A stretch of DNA of 64,000 nucleotides from CAXBNB01 sp040151475 (GCF_040151475.1 NZ_JBDKWG010000133.1:62001-126000), one strand, 5' to 3'; positions 8,637 through 18,269 are shown, counted from the stretch's first letter. Program-made: numbers and translations. Notes: a model not told the origin generated them from the letters alone.

Positions 8637-9770
8637 TTATTGACTTTTCGATCGGCTATAATAACTCAAAATAGGAACGGTTTCAAATGTATCTGTTGAC
8701 TCATCCAGGTATTTAAATTCCAGGTCAACTTTTGCTCCCGTGATTTCCACAACAACATAACCGTATTTTTGAGCATGCTCTTGGGCTACTGGCAGATACG
8801 GAGCATTGAAACCATTGTGTTCCGGAACTATATTCACTCCAGCTCCGGCAGTTCCAACTACAAATTGATGGATGTCATTATCAAAATTTCCATCTCCATC
8901 GTCTATTCTGGCATGGGCGTATCCGTGATCATGCCCACAAAAGTATGTTCTGGCACCAGCAGCAGTTATGCTTTCCCAGAAGCGATTTCTGTACTTTGAA
9001 AAATCAATCCCATAAGAAGAGTCTCCATGCATACAGTCATTGTGTTGCACCTTAAAGGCTGGCTCGTGGGTAAAAACAAACAAGTGTTCTTGTTTGTTTT
9101 TTAGTTGTTCATCCAACCACAATTGGTTTACCCTGCGACAAGCATCTTTCGGGTAGCTACCATCAGTATTTGCTGCTGAATCCAGATTAGGAGTATATAA
9201 ATCCAAGCCAATTATCATGGCATTATGATGTATCGCAGAGAAAGTTACATTTTTTTCTCTTTCCGGTCCATTTTTGGGCATTGAATATTTACCTGACATC
9301 ACTTTGTCCCATACCTTTTTAGTTTCCGGCCATATAGGCCTGTGATCCGGATGACCTGCATGGTCTGGATATCTTTGTGTTGCAGAATGATTTCCTCTTA
9401 CACAATACACAGGAATGTCTTTTGAATAAACAGGTTCCATAGTGTTTCTAAACAAAAGCAACTCCTTCTCCAGCCGCTGAAGTGCTCCCTCATCCCCAAG
9501 GGTTTTCCTGTCTGCATGACCATAAACCAAATCTCCGGTAAAAAGGACAAATTCTATGTCTTCTTTCGAAACTGCACGTGCTACCTTATCCAATATCACT
9601 TCATTCACTCCACTCCCATCGCTCCCACTGCGACAATCTCCTGTCACTACAAATCTCCATGATTCATTGTCTTCTTTCGAAACTAATTCAGTGCTTTGTT
9701 CCTTCTGAGATACACATGAAAAGAAAAGTATGGGAATTAATAAGCTAAATAGTACAATCCGTAGAAGCAT
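8637..9770 (-). CDS. Calcineurin-like metallophosphoesterase lipoprotein
   Basis: A 377-residue exported protein with a lipoprotein signal ending in FFSCVS. The metallophosphoesterase motifs appear in order: VVTGDCRSG (Asp ligand), FTGDLVYG (second Asp), RGNHSATQ (Asn/His), FTHEPAF (His) and CGHDHGYAH (final His pair). The enzyme would hydrolyse phosphate esters outside the cytoplasm with a dinuclear metal centre; the substrate is unknown. It is on the same strand as lysC (33 nt downstream of its stop) and as the sigma gene, so it may be read from the methionine operon or from an unrecognised promoter. Confidence 0.88.
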   Translation of the reverse strand: MLLRIVLFSLLIPILFFSCVSQKEQSTELVSKEDNESWRFVVTGDCRSGSDGSGVNEVILDKVARAVSKEDIEFVLFTGDLVYGHADRKTLGDEGALQRLEKELLLFRNTMEPVYSKDIPVYCVRGNHSATQRYPDHAGHPDHRPIWPETKKVWDKVMSGKYSMPKNGPEREKNVTFSAIHHNAMIIGLDLYTPNLDSAANTDGSYPKDACRRVNQLWLDEQLKNKQEHLFVFTHEPAFKVQHNDCMHGDSSYGIDFSKYRNRFWESITAAGARTYFCGHDHGYAHARIDDGDGNFDNDIHQFVVGTAGAGVNIVPEHNGFNAPYLPVAQEHAQKYGYVVVEITGAKVDLEFKYLDESTDTFETVPILSYYSRSKSQ

Positions 9771-9803
9771 ATTATATTGAATTTATATTTTTTGCTATTT
9801 GCT

Positions 9804-11123
9804 CTATTTATTACTAAACAGACTATCATTCAAAGCATTCAATGCTTCTTTTTTATGCTTGGCATTTACAAGAAGAGTAACATTGTGTTTGCTGCCTCCA
9901 AATGATATCATCCTTAATGGAATTTCTCTCAAAGAATCAAAAATAACAGATGCAGTACCTTTTTCGTCGGCTATAAAATTACCAACTACTGATATGATAC
10001 ACTGATCCTTTTCCACATGCACCTCTCCATATATCTCCAATTCATCTACTATTTTATTGAGGCTTTTACCATTGTCAATAGTCAACGACACTGCTACTTC
10101 AGAAGTAGTAATTACATCAACTGAGGTTTCATACTTTTCAAATACTTCAAATATCCTTTTTAAGAAACCATAAGCAAGAAGCATTCTGGTCGATTTTATT
10201 TTTATTACTATGATCCCGTCTTTCGCTGCTACGGCTTTGATTCCAAACTCAGAAGTATCTTCACTGATGTAGGTACCAATGGCAGAAGGATCCATAGTAT
10301 TTTTAACCCTCACGGGAATATTTTTTCGTCTGGTAGGGAGCAGACAATATGGGTGTAATATTTTAGCTCCAAAATATGCCAGTTCACCAGCCTCTTCATA
10401 AGAGAGCTTAGGAATACTTTTGGTATGCTCGACTATCCTTGGATCGTTGTAGTGCATACCATCAATGTCAGTCCAAATCTGGAGTTCAGAAGCATCTATT
10501 GCCTCTGCCAATAATGATGCAGAATAGTCGCTCCCTCCCCTTTGCAGATTGTCTATCTCTCCTTTGCTATTTCTACAGATATATCCCTGAGCAATAAAGA
10601 GATCCACTCCGGAATGCCTTGTCAAAATAGCATCCAGTTCCAATTTACTAAACTCTAAATCCGGTTCGCTTTCTGAAGTCAATCGCATAAATTCCAAAGA
10701 ATCCAGCAACATCACATCTTTACCTTCCTCCTCAAGCTTTGTGGTAAATAACTTGGTTGAAAGTACCTCTCCCTGAGCCAAAACTACTTTTTCTTCCTTT
10801 TCAGAAAAATCTGAATCTACTATCCCATTGAGAAGATCAACAAATGCACTGTAGTGTTCTCTTCCTTTTATTTTATATTCTTCAGAGTCATACAATCCTT
10901 CTATCAGTTCATCATACCTGAAATTGAACTTTTCAATGATCTTGCGTGCTCCCTCCTTATCATTGGCATATAGACATGTACATATTGCTACCAGGTCGTT
11001 GGTAGTACCTGACACGGCAGACAATACCACAAATCTTGGTTCTTCATCTTCTACAATTTGAGATACTCTTTTCATATTCTCAGCTGATCCTACTGATGTA
11101 CCTCCAAACTTTAAAACTTTCAT
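9804..11123 (-). CDS. lysC: Aspartate kinase, monofunctional
   Basis: A 439-residue aspartokinase that phosphorylates L-aspartate, the first step towards methionine, lysine and threonine. The N-terminal MKVLKFGGTSVG, the VLSAVSGTTNDL and LQRGGSDYSASLLA segments and the TDIDGMHYNDPRI catalytic region are intact. Two ACT-type regulatory domains follow from about residue 300. It is a stand-alone kinase, not fused to homoserine dehydrogenase. It lies 132 nt downstream of metX with no terminator between them, so it is probably the third gene of the SAM-riboswitch operon and may be dedicated to methionine supply. Confidence 0.93.
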   Translation of the reverse strand: MKVLKFGGTSVGSAENMKRVSQIVEDEEPRFVVLSAVSGTTNDLVAICTCLYANDKEGARKIIEKFNFRYDELIEGLYDSEEYKIKGREHYSAFVDLLNGIVDSDFSEKEEKVVLAQGEVLSTKLFTTKLEEEGKDVMLLDSLEFMRLTSESEPDLEFSKLELDAILTRHSGVDLFIAQGYICRNSKGEIDNLQRGGSDYSASLLAEAIDASELQIWTDIDGMHYNDPRIVEHTKSIPKLSYEEAGELAYFGAKILHPYCLLPTRRKNIPVRVKNTMDPSAIGTYISEDTSEFGIKAVAAKDGIIVIKIKSTRMLLAYGFLKRIFEVFEKYETSVDVITTSEVAVSLTIDNGKSLNKIVDELEIYGEVHVEKDQCIISVVGNFIADEKGTASVIFDSLREIPLRMISFGGSKHNVTLLVNAKHKKEALNALNDSLFSNK

Positions 11124-11255
11124 ATACTACTTAGTTTTCTACTTAATAATTATTGGTGCATGATGCCTAAAACAAATCCATCGCCAACAATTACTTATTT
11201 TCTATTTATTAAAAAATTCACACTTACTGCTTACAAAGTTAAGCGTATTTGACTA

Positions 11256-12278
11256 CTATTTATTTGAAAAAAAATCTTTCAACTTGGCTGTTATTTTTTC
11301 ATGCTCGATCAGAAAACCATCGTGCCCATAATCAGAGTGAATAATCTCATGCTTCGATCCAGGTATGTTTTCTGCCAATGTTTTTTGCTCAGATACTGGA
11401 ATTAATATATCAGAGTCTATACTTACTATCAGGGTTTTTGCTTTGATAGAATTGAGTACATCCACCAAAGAACCTCTTCCTCTTGCTACATTATGTGTAT
11501 CGAGGGCTTTAGACAAATACCAGTAAGAATAAGCGTTGAATCGTTTTGCCAATTTTTCACCCTGATACTTGATGTATGACGATGCTTTGTAGTTATCCAG
11601 CTTTTCATTGTCTTCATCATTTTGTGTTTGGATGTAAGCCTCTATCGTTCTGTAAGTAAGCAACCCTATTCCTCTTGCCGCCTTCATTCCTTCTATAGCG
11701 GCATTTTCGTTATCTTCTCCCCATGTACCATCTGCCTCCATAGCCATTCGCTGAGCTGTATGCACCGCCTTACTCCATGCCGATTCTGTAGCAGAAGACA
11801 CACACACCACGAGGTTTTCGATCAAATCAGGCAACAACAAAGCCATTTCAAGTGCCTGATGTCCACCACATGACCCTCCGATCACAGTATTTATTTTATC
11901 AATTTTCAAATACTGGCGCAGGAGGTCATAGGCATTGACCATATCTCTAATGGTAACCATCGGGAAAGACAAATAGTAGGGTTTTCCTGTCTCAGAATTG
12001 ATACTCAATGGACCTGTAGATCCATAGCACGACCCAAGCATATTGGCACATACTATGTAATAATCCTCTGGATCAAAGTGGCATCCTTCTCCGACCATTC
12101 CAGGCCACCAGTCCTCAACATCCGAATTGGCGGTAAGAGCATGGCAAATCCAAACAACATTGCTTTTGTCTGCATTCATTTTACCATAGGTATGGTAGGC
12201 GATAGTCAGGTCGGGAAAATACCCCCCGGCTTCCAGCTCAAATCTTTTATTGTATTGATAAAACTGCTTTGCAGACAT
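11256..12278 (-). CDS. metX: Homoserine O-acetyltransferase
   Basis: A 340-residue alpha/beta-hydrolase-fold enzyme that transfers an acetyl group from acetyl-CoA to L-homoserine in methionine synthesis. The oxyanion region ICHALTAN, the family signature MLGSCYGSTGP, the nucleophile elbow GGSCGGHQALEMAL (Ser nucleophile), the Asp in SIDSDILIP and the His in DYGHDGFL are all present. The elbow has Cys after the serine where many MetX proteins have Met. The gene starts 8 nt after the metZ stop. Acyl specificity (acetyl or succinyl) was assigned by family resemblance, not by a diagnostic residue. Confidence 0.9.
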   Translation of the reverse strand: MSAKQFYQYNKRFELEAGGYFPDLTIAYHTYGKMNADKSNVVWICHALTANSDVEDWWPGMVGEGCHFDPEDYYIVCANMLGSCYGSTGPLSINSETGKPYYLSFPMVTIRDMVNAYDLLRQYLKIDKINTVIGGSCGGHQALEMALLLPDLIENLVVCVSSATESAWSKAVHTAQRMAMEADGTWGEDNENAAIEGMKAARGIGLLTYRTIEAYIQTQNDEDNEKLDNYKASSYIKYQGEKLAKRFNAYSYWYLSKALDTHNVARGRGSLVDVLNSIKAKTLIVSIDSDILIPVSEQKTLAENIPGSKHEIIHSDYGHDGFLIEHEKITAKLKDFFSNK

Positions 12279-12286
12279 AAGTGATT

Positions 12287-13468
12287 TTAATTAATTGACT
12301 TTTGAATGGCTTGTTCTATGTCGTTTTTAATATCGTCAAAATGCTCTAATCCCAGAGAAACCCGTACTAAACCAGCACCAATTGACACTTGTCTTCTTTC
12401 TTCTTCACTTAGTTTAGAATGTGTTGTTGAAGCAGGATGAGTAGCAATTGTCCGGGTATCACCGAGATTTGCTGTCAACGAAATCATTTCCAGTGCATTC
12501 AAAAACTTCCTCCCACTTTCTAGTCCACCTTTCAATTCAAAGCAGACCAATCCCCCCCCCAATTTCATTTGTTTCTTTGCGAGTTCATAATTTGGATATG
12601 TTGATAAAAATGGATACGACACAGAAGCCACATCATCATGTTGTTCCAGATATTCCGCTAACCGAAGGGCATTTTCACAATGTCTTTCCATTCTGAGAGC
12701 CAGTGTTTCAAGGCTCTTGGAAAGTACCCAGGCGTTGAATGGAGAAAGAGATGGCCCTGTTCGTTTGGCAAAAGTTCTTACTTTAGCAATCAACTCTTTG
12801 TTTCCTAAAACAACACCTCCCATTACACGCCCCTGTCCATCAATGTATTTGGTAGCAGAATGCGTAATAAGATCCGCTCCCCATTTGGCTGGTTGTTGTA
12901 AAAAAGGTGTCGCAAAACAATTGTCAACATTCAACAAACACCCATGCTTTTTTGAAAGCTTACCCAGCCATTCCAGATCTATCAAATCCAAAGCAGGATT
13001 TGAAGGAGTTTCAACAAAGATCATTTTTGTATTGGTCTGAATGGCTGCTTCCCAGGTTTCAGGCTTCTTAATATCCACATAGGTATATGTGATATCCCAT
13101 TCAGGAAGTACTTCGGTAATGACTTTATGCGTATTTCCGAAAACTGACCTTGAAGCCAAAATATGATCCCCGGATTTTAAAAACGGAGCGATACTTGCAA
13201 ATACTGCAGCCATACCGGTAGCGGTAGCAAAAGCATCTTCTGTACCTTCTAATTGAGCCATTTTAGAAGCAAACTCAGAAGTATTTGGATTGGTAAATCT
13301 GGAATAGATGTTTCCATCTTCCTCATCTGCAAACAAGGCTCTTGCTTGCTCTGCATCATCAAAGACATAACTGGAAGTAAGATATAATGGAACAGAATGT
13401 TCTCTGTTCTCGGATCTTTTCTCCTGCGTTCTTATGGCAATTGTTTCAAAATTTTTATACACGACCAC
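12287..13468 (-). CDS. metZ: O-acyl-homoserine sulfhydrylase (MetZ-type, PLP-dependent)
   Basis: A 393-residue Cys/Met-metabolism PLP enzyme. The PLP lysine lies in HSATKYIDGQGRVMGG and the aspartate that binds the cofactor ring nitrogen is in LLNVDNCFATP; EDGNIYSRFTNPNT and the C-terminal SIGAGLVRVSLGLEH are further family signatures. It would condense an activated homoserine with sulfide to give homocysteine. As the first gene after a SAM-I riboswitch and just upstream of metX, it is far more likely to be a sulfhydrylase than a cystathionine gamma-synthase or gamma-lyase, although these are hard to tell apart by sequence. Confidence 0.88.
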   Translation of the reverse strand: MVVYKNFETIAIRTQEKRSENREHSVPLYLTSSYVFDDAEQARALFADEEDGNIYSRFTNPNTSEFASKMAQLEGTEDAFATATGMAAVFASIAPFLKSGDHILASRSVFGNTHKVITEVLPEWDITYTYVDIKKPETWEAAIQTNTKMIFVETPSNPALDLIDLEWLGKLSKKHGCLLNVDNCFATPFLQQPAKWGADLITHSATKYIDGQGRVMGGVVLGNKELIAKVRTFAKRTGPSLSPFNAWVLSKSLETLALRMERHCENALRLAEYLEQHDDVASVSYPFLSTYPNYELAKKQMKLGGGLVCFELKGGLESGRKFLNALEMISLTANLGDTRTIATHPASTTHSKLSEEERRQVSIGAGLVRVSLGLEHFDDIKNDIEQAIQKSIN

Positions 13469-13568
13469 TAACTTTTAAGTTCAACACTGCTCTTTTCTAT
13501 CTCAACTCTCAAAAGGTATCGTCGGGTTTGATAATGGAATAAAATTTAATTTTCCAAAACTCTACCCA

Positions 13569-13604
13569 TAAAAAAATCCCTTCTGAGATAAGTCAGAAGG
13601 GATT
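13569..13604 (-). terminator. Riboswitch-controlled intrinsic terminator
   Basis: A perfect 12-bp stem (arms AATCCCTTCTGA and TCAGAAGGGATT in either direction, 13575-13586 and 13593-13604) with a 6-nt loop is followed on the minus strand by a run of T residues. It lies between the SAM riboswitch and the metZ start, 107 nt before the start codon. Its loop reads CTTATC on the minus strand, the same as the 5' strand of riboswitch stem P1, so it can pair with the P1 3' strand in an antiterminator. Confidence 0.93.
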
Positions 13605-13633
13605 ATATAATTTCTTTTAATGAATCCTCTACT

Positions 13634-13733
13634 TTCTTATCGATCCCTTTTCAGGGTAGGAATTGGCACCTTATTATAAAATAGGTTGCCAAGGTTTCTT
13701 AGGGCCATATCCCTCCACCTTTCTTGATAAGTC
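13634..13733 (-). promoter_or_regulatory. SAM-I (S-box) riboswitch
   Basis: On the minus strand the S-box core is unmistakable: CTTATCAAGA, GGTGGAGGGA, GGCCC, GAAACC, GGCAACC, then AAGGTGCCAATTCC, and the closing GATCGATAAG. P1 pairs CTTATC (13726-13731) with GATAAG (13636-13641). Binding of S-adenosylmethionine should favour P1 and allow the terminator at 13569-13604 to form, switching off metZ-metX and probably lysC. The rest of the 451-nt gene-free stretch 13469-13919 (the leader next to metZ, and 13734-13919) shows no further feature; no promoter match was found upstream of the riboswitch. Confidence 0.97.
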
Positions 13734-13919
13734 AAAATGTTTTTAAAGAACGAATGCGCAAATAAACACATTAATTTGATAATATTCTCAAAATGCAGAC
13801 TAATATTTAGTAAATAATTCTAATCTCCACTTACCTGCTATTTGCGTAATACTTTTTGGATATAATGATATAAATTGTACTCAATATTGAATACTGATAA
13901 AACAGCTAAGTTTAGTATT

Positions 13920-14840
13920 ATGAAAAACATCTTTCCGTTGATTCTTATTGCCTTATTCTATTCTTGTAAAAGCGATCAACAAAAAACAAAAAACGTCGAA
14001 AATAATCTGTATAAAACTACTGATATTGAGTACAATCTGGGTGATGTTACATCCGGCTTAGAAGGCCCTGCGGTCGATGTTAACGGTAATTTATATTTTG
14101 TAAATCCATTCAAATCAGGCTCTATTGGTATGTTTGATCCTCCAGGACAATTTCAAATGTTTATTGATCAGCTACCCGAAGGCAGTACAGGCAATGGTAT
14201 TCGATTTGGAAGCCGGGGGATGATGTACATAGCTGACTACACTGGTCATAATATACTGCAAGTAAATATGACTAATAAAAAAATAACTGTTTACGCTCAC
14301 AATGATGGGATGACCCAACCCAATGATATTGCTATTACTTCTTCCAATATCATATTTGCTTCCGATCCTGACTGGAAAAATGAATCCGGGCAAATCTGGC
14401 GTATAGACACCAATGGAACATTCACACTACTGGAAACCAATATGGGTACAACTAATGGAATAGAAGTGAGTCCGGACGAAAAAACGTTATATGTCAACGA
14501 AAGTGTCCAGAGAAATATTTGGGCTTACGATCTTAGCAAAACTGGTGATATTTCGAACAAAAGATTATTGGCAAAGGTGAAAGACTTTGGGATGGACGGT
14601 ATGCGTTGTGATGTTGAAGGCAACCTTTATATAACCAGACATGGAAAAGGAACGATTCTTATTTTATCCCCATCAGGAGAAAAAATTAACGAAGTAACCC
14701 TTAAAGGTAAAAAACCATCAAATATCGCTTTCGGAGGATCGGAAGGAAAGACGTGTTTTGTAACCCTACAGGACCGAGGATTTATTGAAAAATTTGAAAC
14801 AGCACATGCCGGCAGGACATTTGTCATGAACTCAAAATGA
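13920..14840 (+). CDS. SMP-30/gluconolactonase-like beta-propeller lipoprotein
   Basis: A 306-residue lipoprotein (signal peptide ending in LFYSCKS) with a six-bladed propeller of the SMP-30/strictosidine-synthase-like type: LEGPAVDVNGNLYFVN, GTGNGIRFGSRGMMYIADY, MTQPNDIAIT, GTTNGIEVSPDEKTLYVNES, and MDGMRCDVEGNLYITRHGKG. These proteins include lactonases that bind a divalent metal through conserved Glu/Asn/Asp residues, and equivalents are present (Glu in LEGPAV, Asn in QPND and TTNG, Asp in GMDGMR). The start at 13920 directly precedes the signal peptide; 15 upstream in-frame codons lack signal character. The neighbouring Gfo/Idh/MocA gene suggests a sugar-related role. Confidence 0.85.
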   Translation: MKNIFPLILIALFYSCKSDQQKTKNVENNLYKTTDIEYNLGDVTSGLEGPAVDVNGNLYFVNPFKSGSIGMFDPPGQFQMFIDQLPEGSTGNGIRFGSRGMMYIADYTGHNILQVNMTNKKITVYAHNDGMTQPNDIAITSSNIIFASDPDWKNESGQIWRIDTNGTFTLLETNMGTTNGIEVSPDEKTLYVNESVQRNIWAYDLSKTGDISNKRLLAKVKDFGMDGMRCDVEGNLYITRHGKGTILILSPSGEKINEVTLKGKKPSNIAFGGSEGKTCFVTLQDRGFIEKFETAHAGRTFVMNSK

Positions 14841-15010
14841 AACCATTATACCTCTAATAATATATATACTCTTTGTTCCATTTTTTTGATTATTGGCCAA
14901 AATAATGGCTTAATTAATCCTATTAAGGCATCTTATTTGCATGAAGCTTTGTTATAAATAAATTACATTATTATCTTAATCGCTTCTTTCTATAAAATCA
15001 CAATTCATAA

Positions 15011-16450
15011 ATGGAAAACAATAAAAACAAGAAATTAACTACTTCGGATTCACGAAGAAAATTCATTAAAAGCCTCGGTATTGCCGGAGCAGCTTTTACC
15101 ATTGTACCCAGGTCTGTACTTGGAGGAAATGGATTTGTAGCTCCGTCTGACACTCTATATATCGCTGGGATTGGAGCCGGCGGTAAAGGAAAATCAGATA
15201 TTGTCAATTTTGCAAAAAGCCCCAACGTGAAAATTGCATTTTTATGTGATGTAGATGACAGGGAAGCAAAAACAAGTAGAGAGAATTTCCCTGATGCAAA
15301 GTATTACAAGGACTACCGCATCATGTTGGAAAAAGAAAAAAACAACATTGATGCTGTATCAGTTTCCACTCCGGATCACATGCATGGAGCTCAGGCTCTT
15401 GCTGCAATGCAATTGGGCAAACATGTATATGTGCAAAAGCCTCTGACACATGATATATTTGAAGCCAGACAGTTAACAGAAGCTGCGCAAAAATACAAAG
15501 TAGTTACTCAAATGGGTAATCAGGGAGCTTCAGGTGATGGTGTGCGTAAAATGCAGGAATGGTATAATGCAAACCTGATAGGAGATGTACACACAGTGTA
15601 TTGCTGGACAAACAGGCCTGTATGGCCTCAAGGAATAGCCTGGCCATCGAAAAAAAGTAAAATACCCAAAGAACTGGATTGGGAATTATGGCAAGGAACT
15701 GCTCCACGTAAAGACTATGTAGATGGCTTACTGCCATTTAACTGGAGAGGATGGTGGGATTATGGTACCGGGGCACTTGGAGATATGGCATGCCACATTA
15801 TTGAGCCAGCTTTCAAAACGTTGCAACTAGGCTATCCAACAAGTGTGGAATGTAGTGTAGGAACCAGCTACGTAGGAGTATGGGGACGTGTATATAGTCC
15901 CGAAAGTTGTCCTCCTTCGTCGCATACCATTCTGGAATTTCCTGAAAGAGATGAAAAATCAGCTGTTAAACTTCACTGGATGGATGGTGGCATTCAACCA
16001 GCCAGACCTGAAGAATTAGGGCCGAACGAACTAATGGGTGACGGAGGTAACGGAGTACTTATGATTGGTACAAAAGGAAAAATGATGTGTGATGTATATG
16101 GTAAAAAACCAAGGCTGTTACCAACTGATGTAAACGAGTACATCAATGTACCTGAAACCATAGCACGTGTACCCGAAGGTCATTATCTACAGTGGGTAAA
16201 TGCTTGTATTGCCGGATATAAGGAAAAAGAATGTAGTTCAGACTTTGATATAGCAGGGCCATTAACGGAGAGCATTCTAATGGGTAACCTTGCGCTTAGA
16301 AGTTTTGATTTGAGAACGCCAACAGCAGATGGCAAAGACTTCAATTATCCGGGTAGGGGTATTAAGCTTGTCTGGGATGGCCCATCTATGAAGATCAAGA
16401 ACTTCGATGATGCCAACCAATTTGTAAAAAGAGAATATACCGGATGGTAA
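15011..16450 (+). CDS. Tat-exported Gfo/Idh/MocA family oxidoreductase
   Basis: A 479-residue NAD(P)-type oxidoreductase with a twin-arginine signal (SRRKFIKSLGIAGAAFTIVP at about residues 15-34). The Rossmann part begins with YIAGIGAGGKGKSDIV and contains VSVSTPDHMHGAQALAAM. The usual EKP catalytic-lysine motif appears as VQKPLTHD. The C-terminal half carries the GALGDMACHIIEPAF segment typical of the secreted Bacteroidota subfamily, many members of which act on glycans or carry cofactor into the periplasm. The Tat signal is expected because a folded protein with bound dinucleotide must be exported. The exact substrate is unknown. It ends 27 nt before a bidirectional terminator. Confidence 0.9.
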   Translation: MENNKNKKLTTSDSRRKFIKSLGIAGAAFTIVPRSVLGGNGFVAPSDTLYIAGIGAGGKGKSDIVNFAKSPNVKIAFLCDVDDREAKTSRENFPDAKYYKDYRIMLEKEKNNIDAVSVSTPDHMHGAQALAAMQLGKHVYVQKPLTHDIFEARQLTEAAQKYKVVTQMGNQGASGDGVRKMQEWYNANLIGDVHTVYCWTNRPVWPQGIAWPSKKSKIPKELDWELWQGTAPRKDYVDGLLPFNWRGWWDYGTGALGDMACHIIEPAFKTLQLGYPTSVECSVGTSYVGVWGRVYSPESCPPSSHTILEFPERDEKSAVKLHWMDGGIQPARPEELGPNELMGDGGNGVLMIGTKGKMMCDVYGKKPRLLPTDVNEYINVPETIARVPEGHYLQWVNACIAGYKEKECSSDFDIAGPLTESILMGNLALRSFDLRTPTADGKDFNYPGRGIKLVWDGPSMKIKNFDDANQFVKREYTGW

Positions 16451-16476
16451 ACTCATTCATTTTTATGATTTCAAAG

Positions 16477-16508
16477 AAAAAGCCTCAAATAAATATTTGA
16501 GGCTTTTT
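16477..16508. terminator. Bidirectional intrinsic terminator between convergent genes
   Basis: AAAAAGCCTCAAATA (16477-16491) and its exact reverse complement (16494-16508) form a near-continuous palindrome flanked by A- and T-tracts. It serves both the oxidoreductase gene on the plus strand and lysS on the minus strand. Confidence 0.92.
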
Positions 16509-16529
16509 CTTTTCTACTTCGTTTCTTCC

Positions 16530-18269
16530 TTACCCTGCTTTTTCGATCCAGCCCTGCACCTCTTCCAATGTAGGATTTTTCACATCATTCAACTTCAGTT
16601 TCTTCTTTGTTCCGCAAACATCATTGAAAAGTTTGCTGTCCTTTGCTTCCTTGAAAGCATCAATAGATATCATACCCACTTTCTGTAAAACAGGGATCAG
16701 TTCCGTCCTCACTCCCAAAGCCTGATATTGAGAGTCTGTAAGGTATTGATCTTTCTTCTCTGGTTTCATTTGAGGAAAAAATAACACATCCTGAATTGAA
16801 TTTGAGTTGGTCATGATCATTGACAAACGATCAATACCTACACCAAGGCCAGCTGTAGGTGGCATTCCATATTCAAGAGCCCGCAGAAAGTCCTCATCCA
16901 AAACCATTGCCTCATCATCTCCCCTCTTTCCTAGTTCAAGCTGCTCTTCAAATCTTTTTCTTTGGTCTATTGGATCATTCAATTCAGAGAATGCGTTGCA
17001 TATTTCTTTGCCATTGGCAATTGCTTCAAATCTTTCAACCAGTCCTTCTTTAGACCTGTGCTTTTTCGCTAATGGAGACATCTCCACCGGATAATCTGTA
17101 ATAAAGGTCGGTTGTATCAACTTTCCTTCACACTTTTCTCCAAAAATTTCATCTATCAACTTGCCTTTACCCATGGTTTCATCAACAGTAACTTCTAGCT
17201 TTTTGGCAGTTGCCCTCAATTCAGTTTCATCCATTTCGGAAATATCTATTCCCGTAAAATGCTCTATGGCTTCAAACATGGTAAATCTTTTCCACGGCCT
17301 CTGAAAATTCAACACATGCTCACCAACCTGCACTTCAGTAGTACCATGTAAATCTATCGCTACTTTTTCGACCATTTCCTCTACTAAGTCCATCATCCAA
17401 TTGTAGTCTTTGTAGGCTACATACAATTCTACCTGAGTGAACTCAGGATTGTGAAATCTGGACATTCCTTCATTTCTAAAATCTTTAGAAAACTCAAAAA
17501 CCCCATCGAACCCACCTACAATCAACCTCTTGAGGTACAATTCATTGGCAATTCTCAAATACAAGGTCATATCCAATGTATTGTGATGGGTTTTAAATGG
17601 CCGGGCAGCTGCTCCACCATACAATGGCTGAAGAATAGGTGTTTCTACTTCTAAATAGCCATTTCCTGACAAAAACTCACGCATGGAATTGACCAACTGG
17701 GTTCGCTTGATAAATGTATCTTTGACTTGTGGGTTTACTATCAAATCCACATAACGTTGACGGTATCTCAATTCTGAATCGGTAAAAGCGTCATAGGTTT
17801 TCATATTACCCTGATCGTCCTTTGCTTCTTTCACTATAGGAAGTGGCTTTAGAGATTTAGTTAAAAGAGTCAGCTTATTGACGTGAATTGAAATTTCCCC
17901 AACTTCAGTAGTGAACACAAAGCCCTGTATTCCAATAATATCTCCTATATCCATTTTCTTTTTGAAAATGGTGTTGTAAAGCGTTTTATCCTCACCCGGG
18001 CAGATGTCATCCCTTCGGAGATAAATCTGAATACGGCCTTTGGAATCTTGTATTTCGGCAAAAGAAGCTGAACCCATAATACGTCGGCTCATTAGCCTTC
18101 CTGCGATGGAAATATTCTTATAGTCAGTTTTACTTCTTTCATAGTTTTCATGAATGTTCTTAGTTGTTACATTCACTTCAAACAATTCTGATGGATAGGG
18201 ATTTGTTCCCAATTCAAGAAGTTCTTCTCTGGCTTGTCGCCTTACTATTTCCTGCTCGCTTAAATACAT
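16530..18269 (-). CDS. lysS: Lysyl-tRNA synthetase, class II
   Basis: A 579-residue class II synthetase charging tRNA-Lys. An OB-fold anticodon-binding domain comes first (SIAGRLMSRRIMGSASFAEI at about residues 54-73). The catalytic core has motif 2 (FRNEGMSRFHNPEFTQVE) and motif 3 (TAGLGVGIDRLSMIM). A C-terminal extension of about 70 residues after the core (from LTDSQYQALG) is longer than in the Escherichia coli enzyme; I believe such tails are usual in Bacteroidota. A possible -7 box TAATTTTG is present on the minus strand at 18294-18301, without a clear -33 element. Confidence 0.96.
   Translation of the reverse strand: MYLSEQEIVRRQAREELLELGTNPYPSELFEVNVTTKNIHENYERSKTDYKNISIAGRLMSRRIMGSASFAEIQDSKGRIQIYLRRDDICPGEDKTLYNTIFKKKMDIGDIIGIQGFVFTTEVGEISIHVNKLTLLTKSLKPLPIVKEAKDDQGNMKTYDAFTDSELRYRQRYVDLIVNPQVKDTFIKRTQLVNSMREFLSGNGYLEVETPILQPLYGGAAARPFKTHHNTLDMTLYLRIANELYLKRLIVGGFDGVFEFSKDFRNEGMSRFHNPEFTQVELYVAYKDYNWMMDLVEEMVEKVAIDLHGTTEVQVGEHVLNFQRPWKRFTMFEAIEHFTGIDISEMDETELRATAKKLEVTVDETMGKGKLIDEIFGEKCEGKLIQPTFITDYPVEMSPLAKKHRSKEGLVERFEAIANGKEICNAFSELNDPIDQRKRFEEQLELGKRGDDEAMVLDEDFLRALEYGMPPTAGLGVGIDRLSMIMTNSNSIQDVLFFPQMKPEKKDQYLTDSQYQALGVRTELIPVLQKVGMISIDAFKEAKDSKLFNDVCGTKKKLKLNDVKNPTLEEVQGWIEKAG

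Noticed and set aside
12717..13040. Plus-strand open frame of 107 codons
   Set aside because: Antisense to metZ, which is intact and has all its family motifs here.
13636..13731. Other metabolite riboswitch classes for the metZ leader
   Set aside because: The conserved S-box core elements occur in the right order and the downstream genes make methionine.
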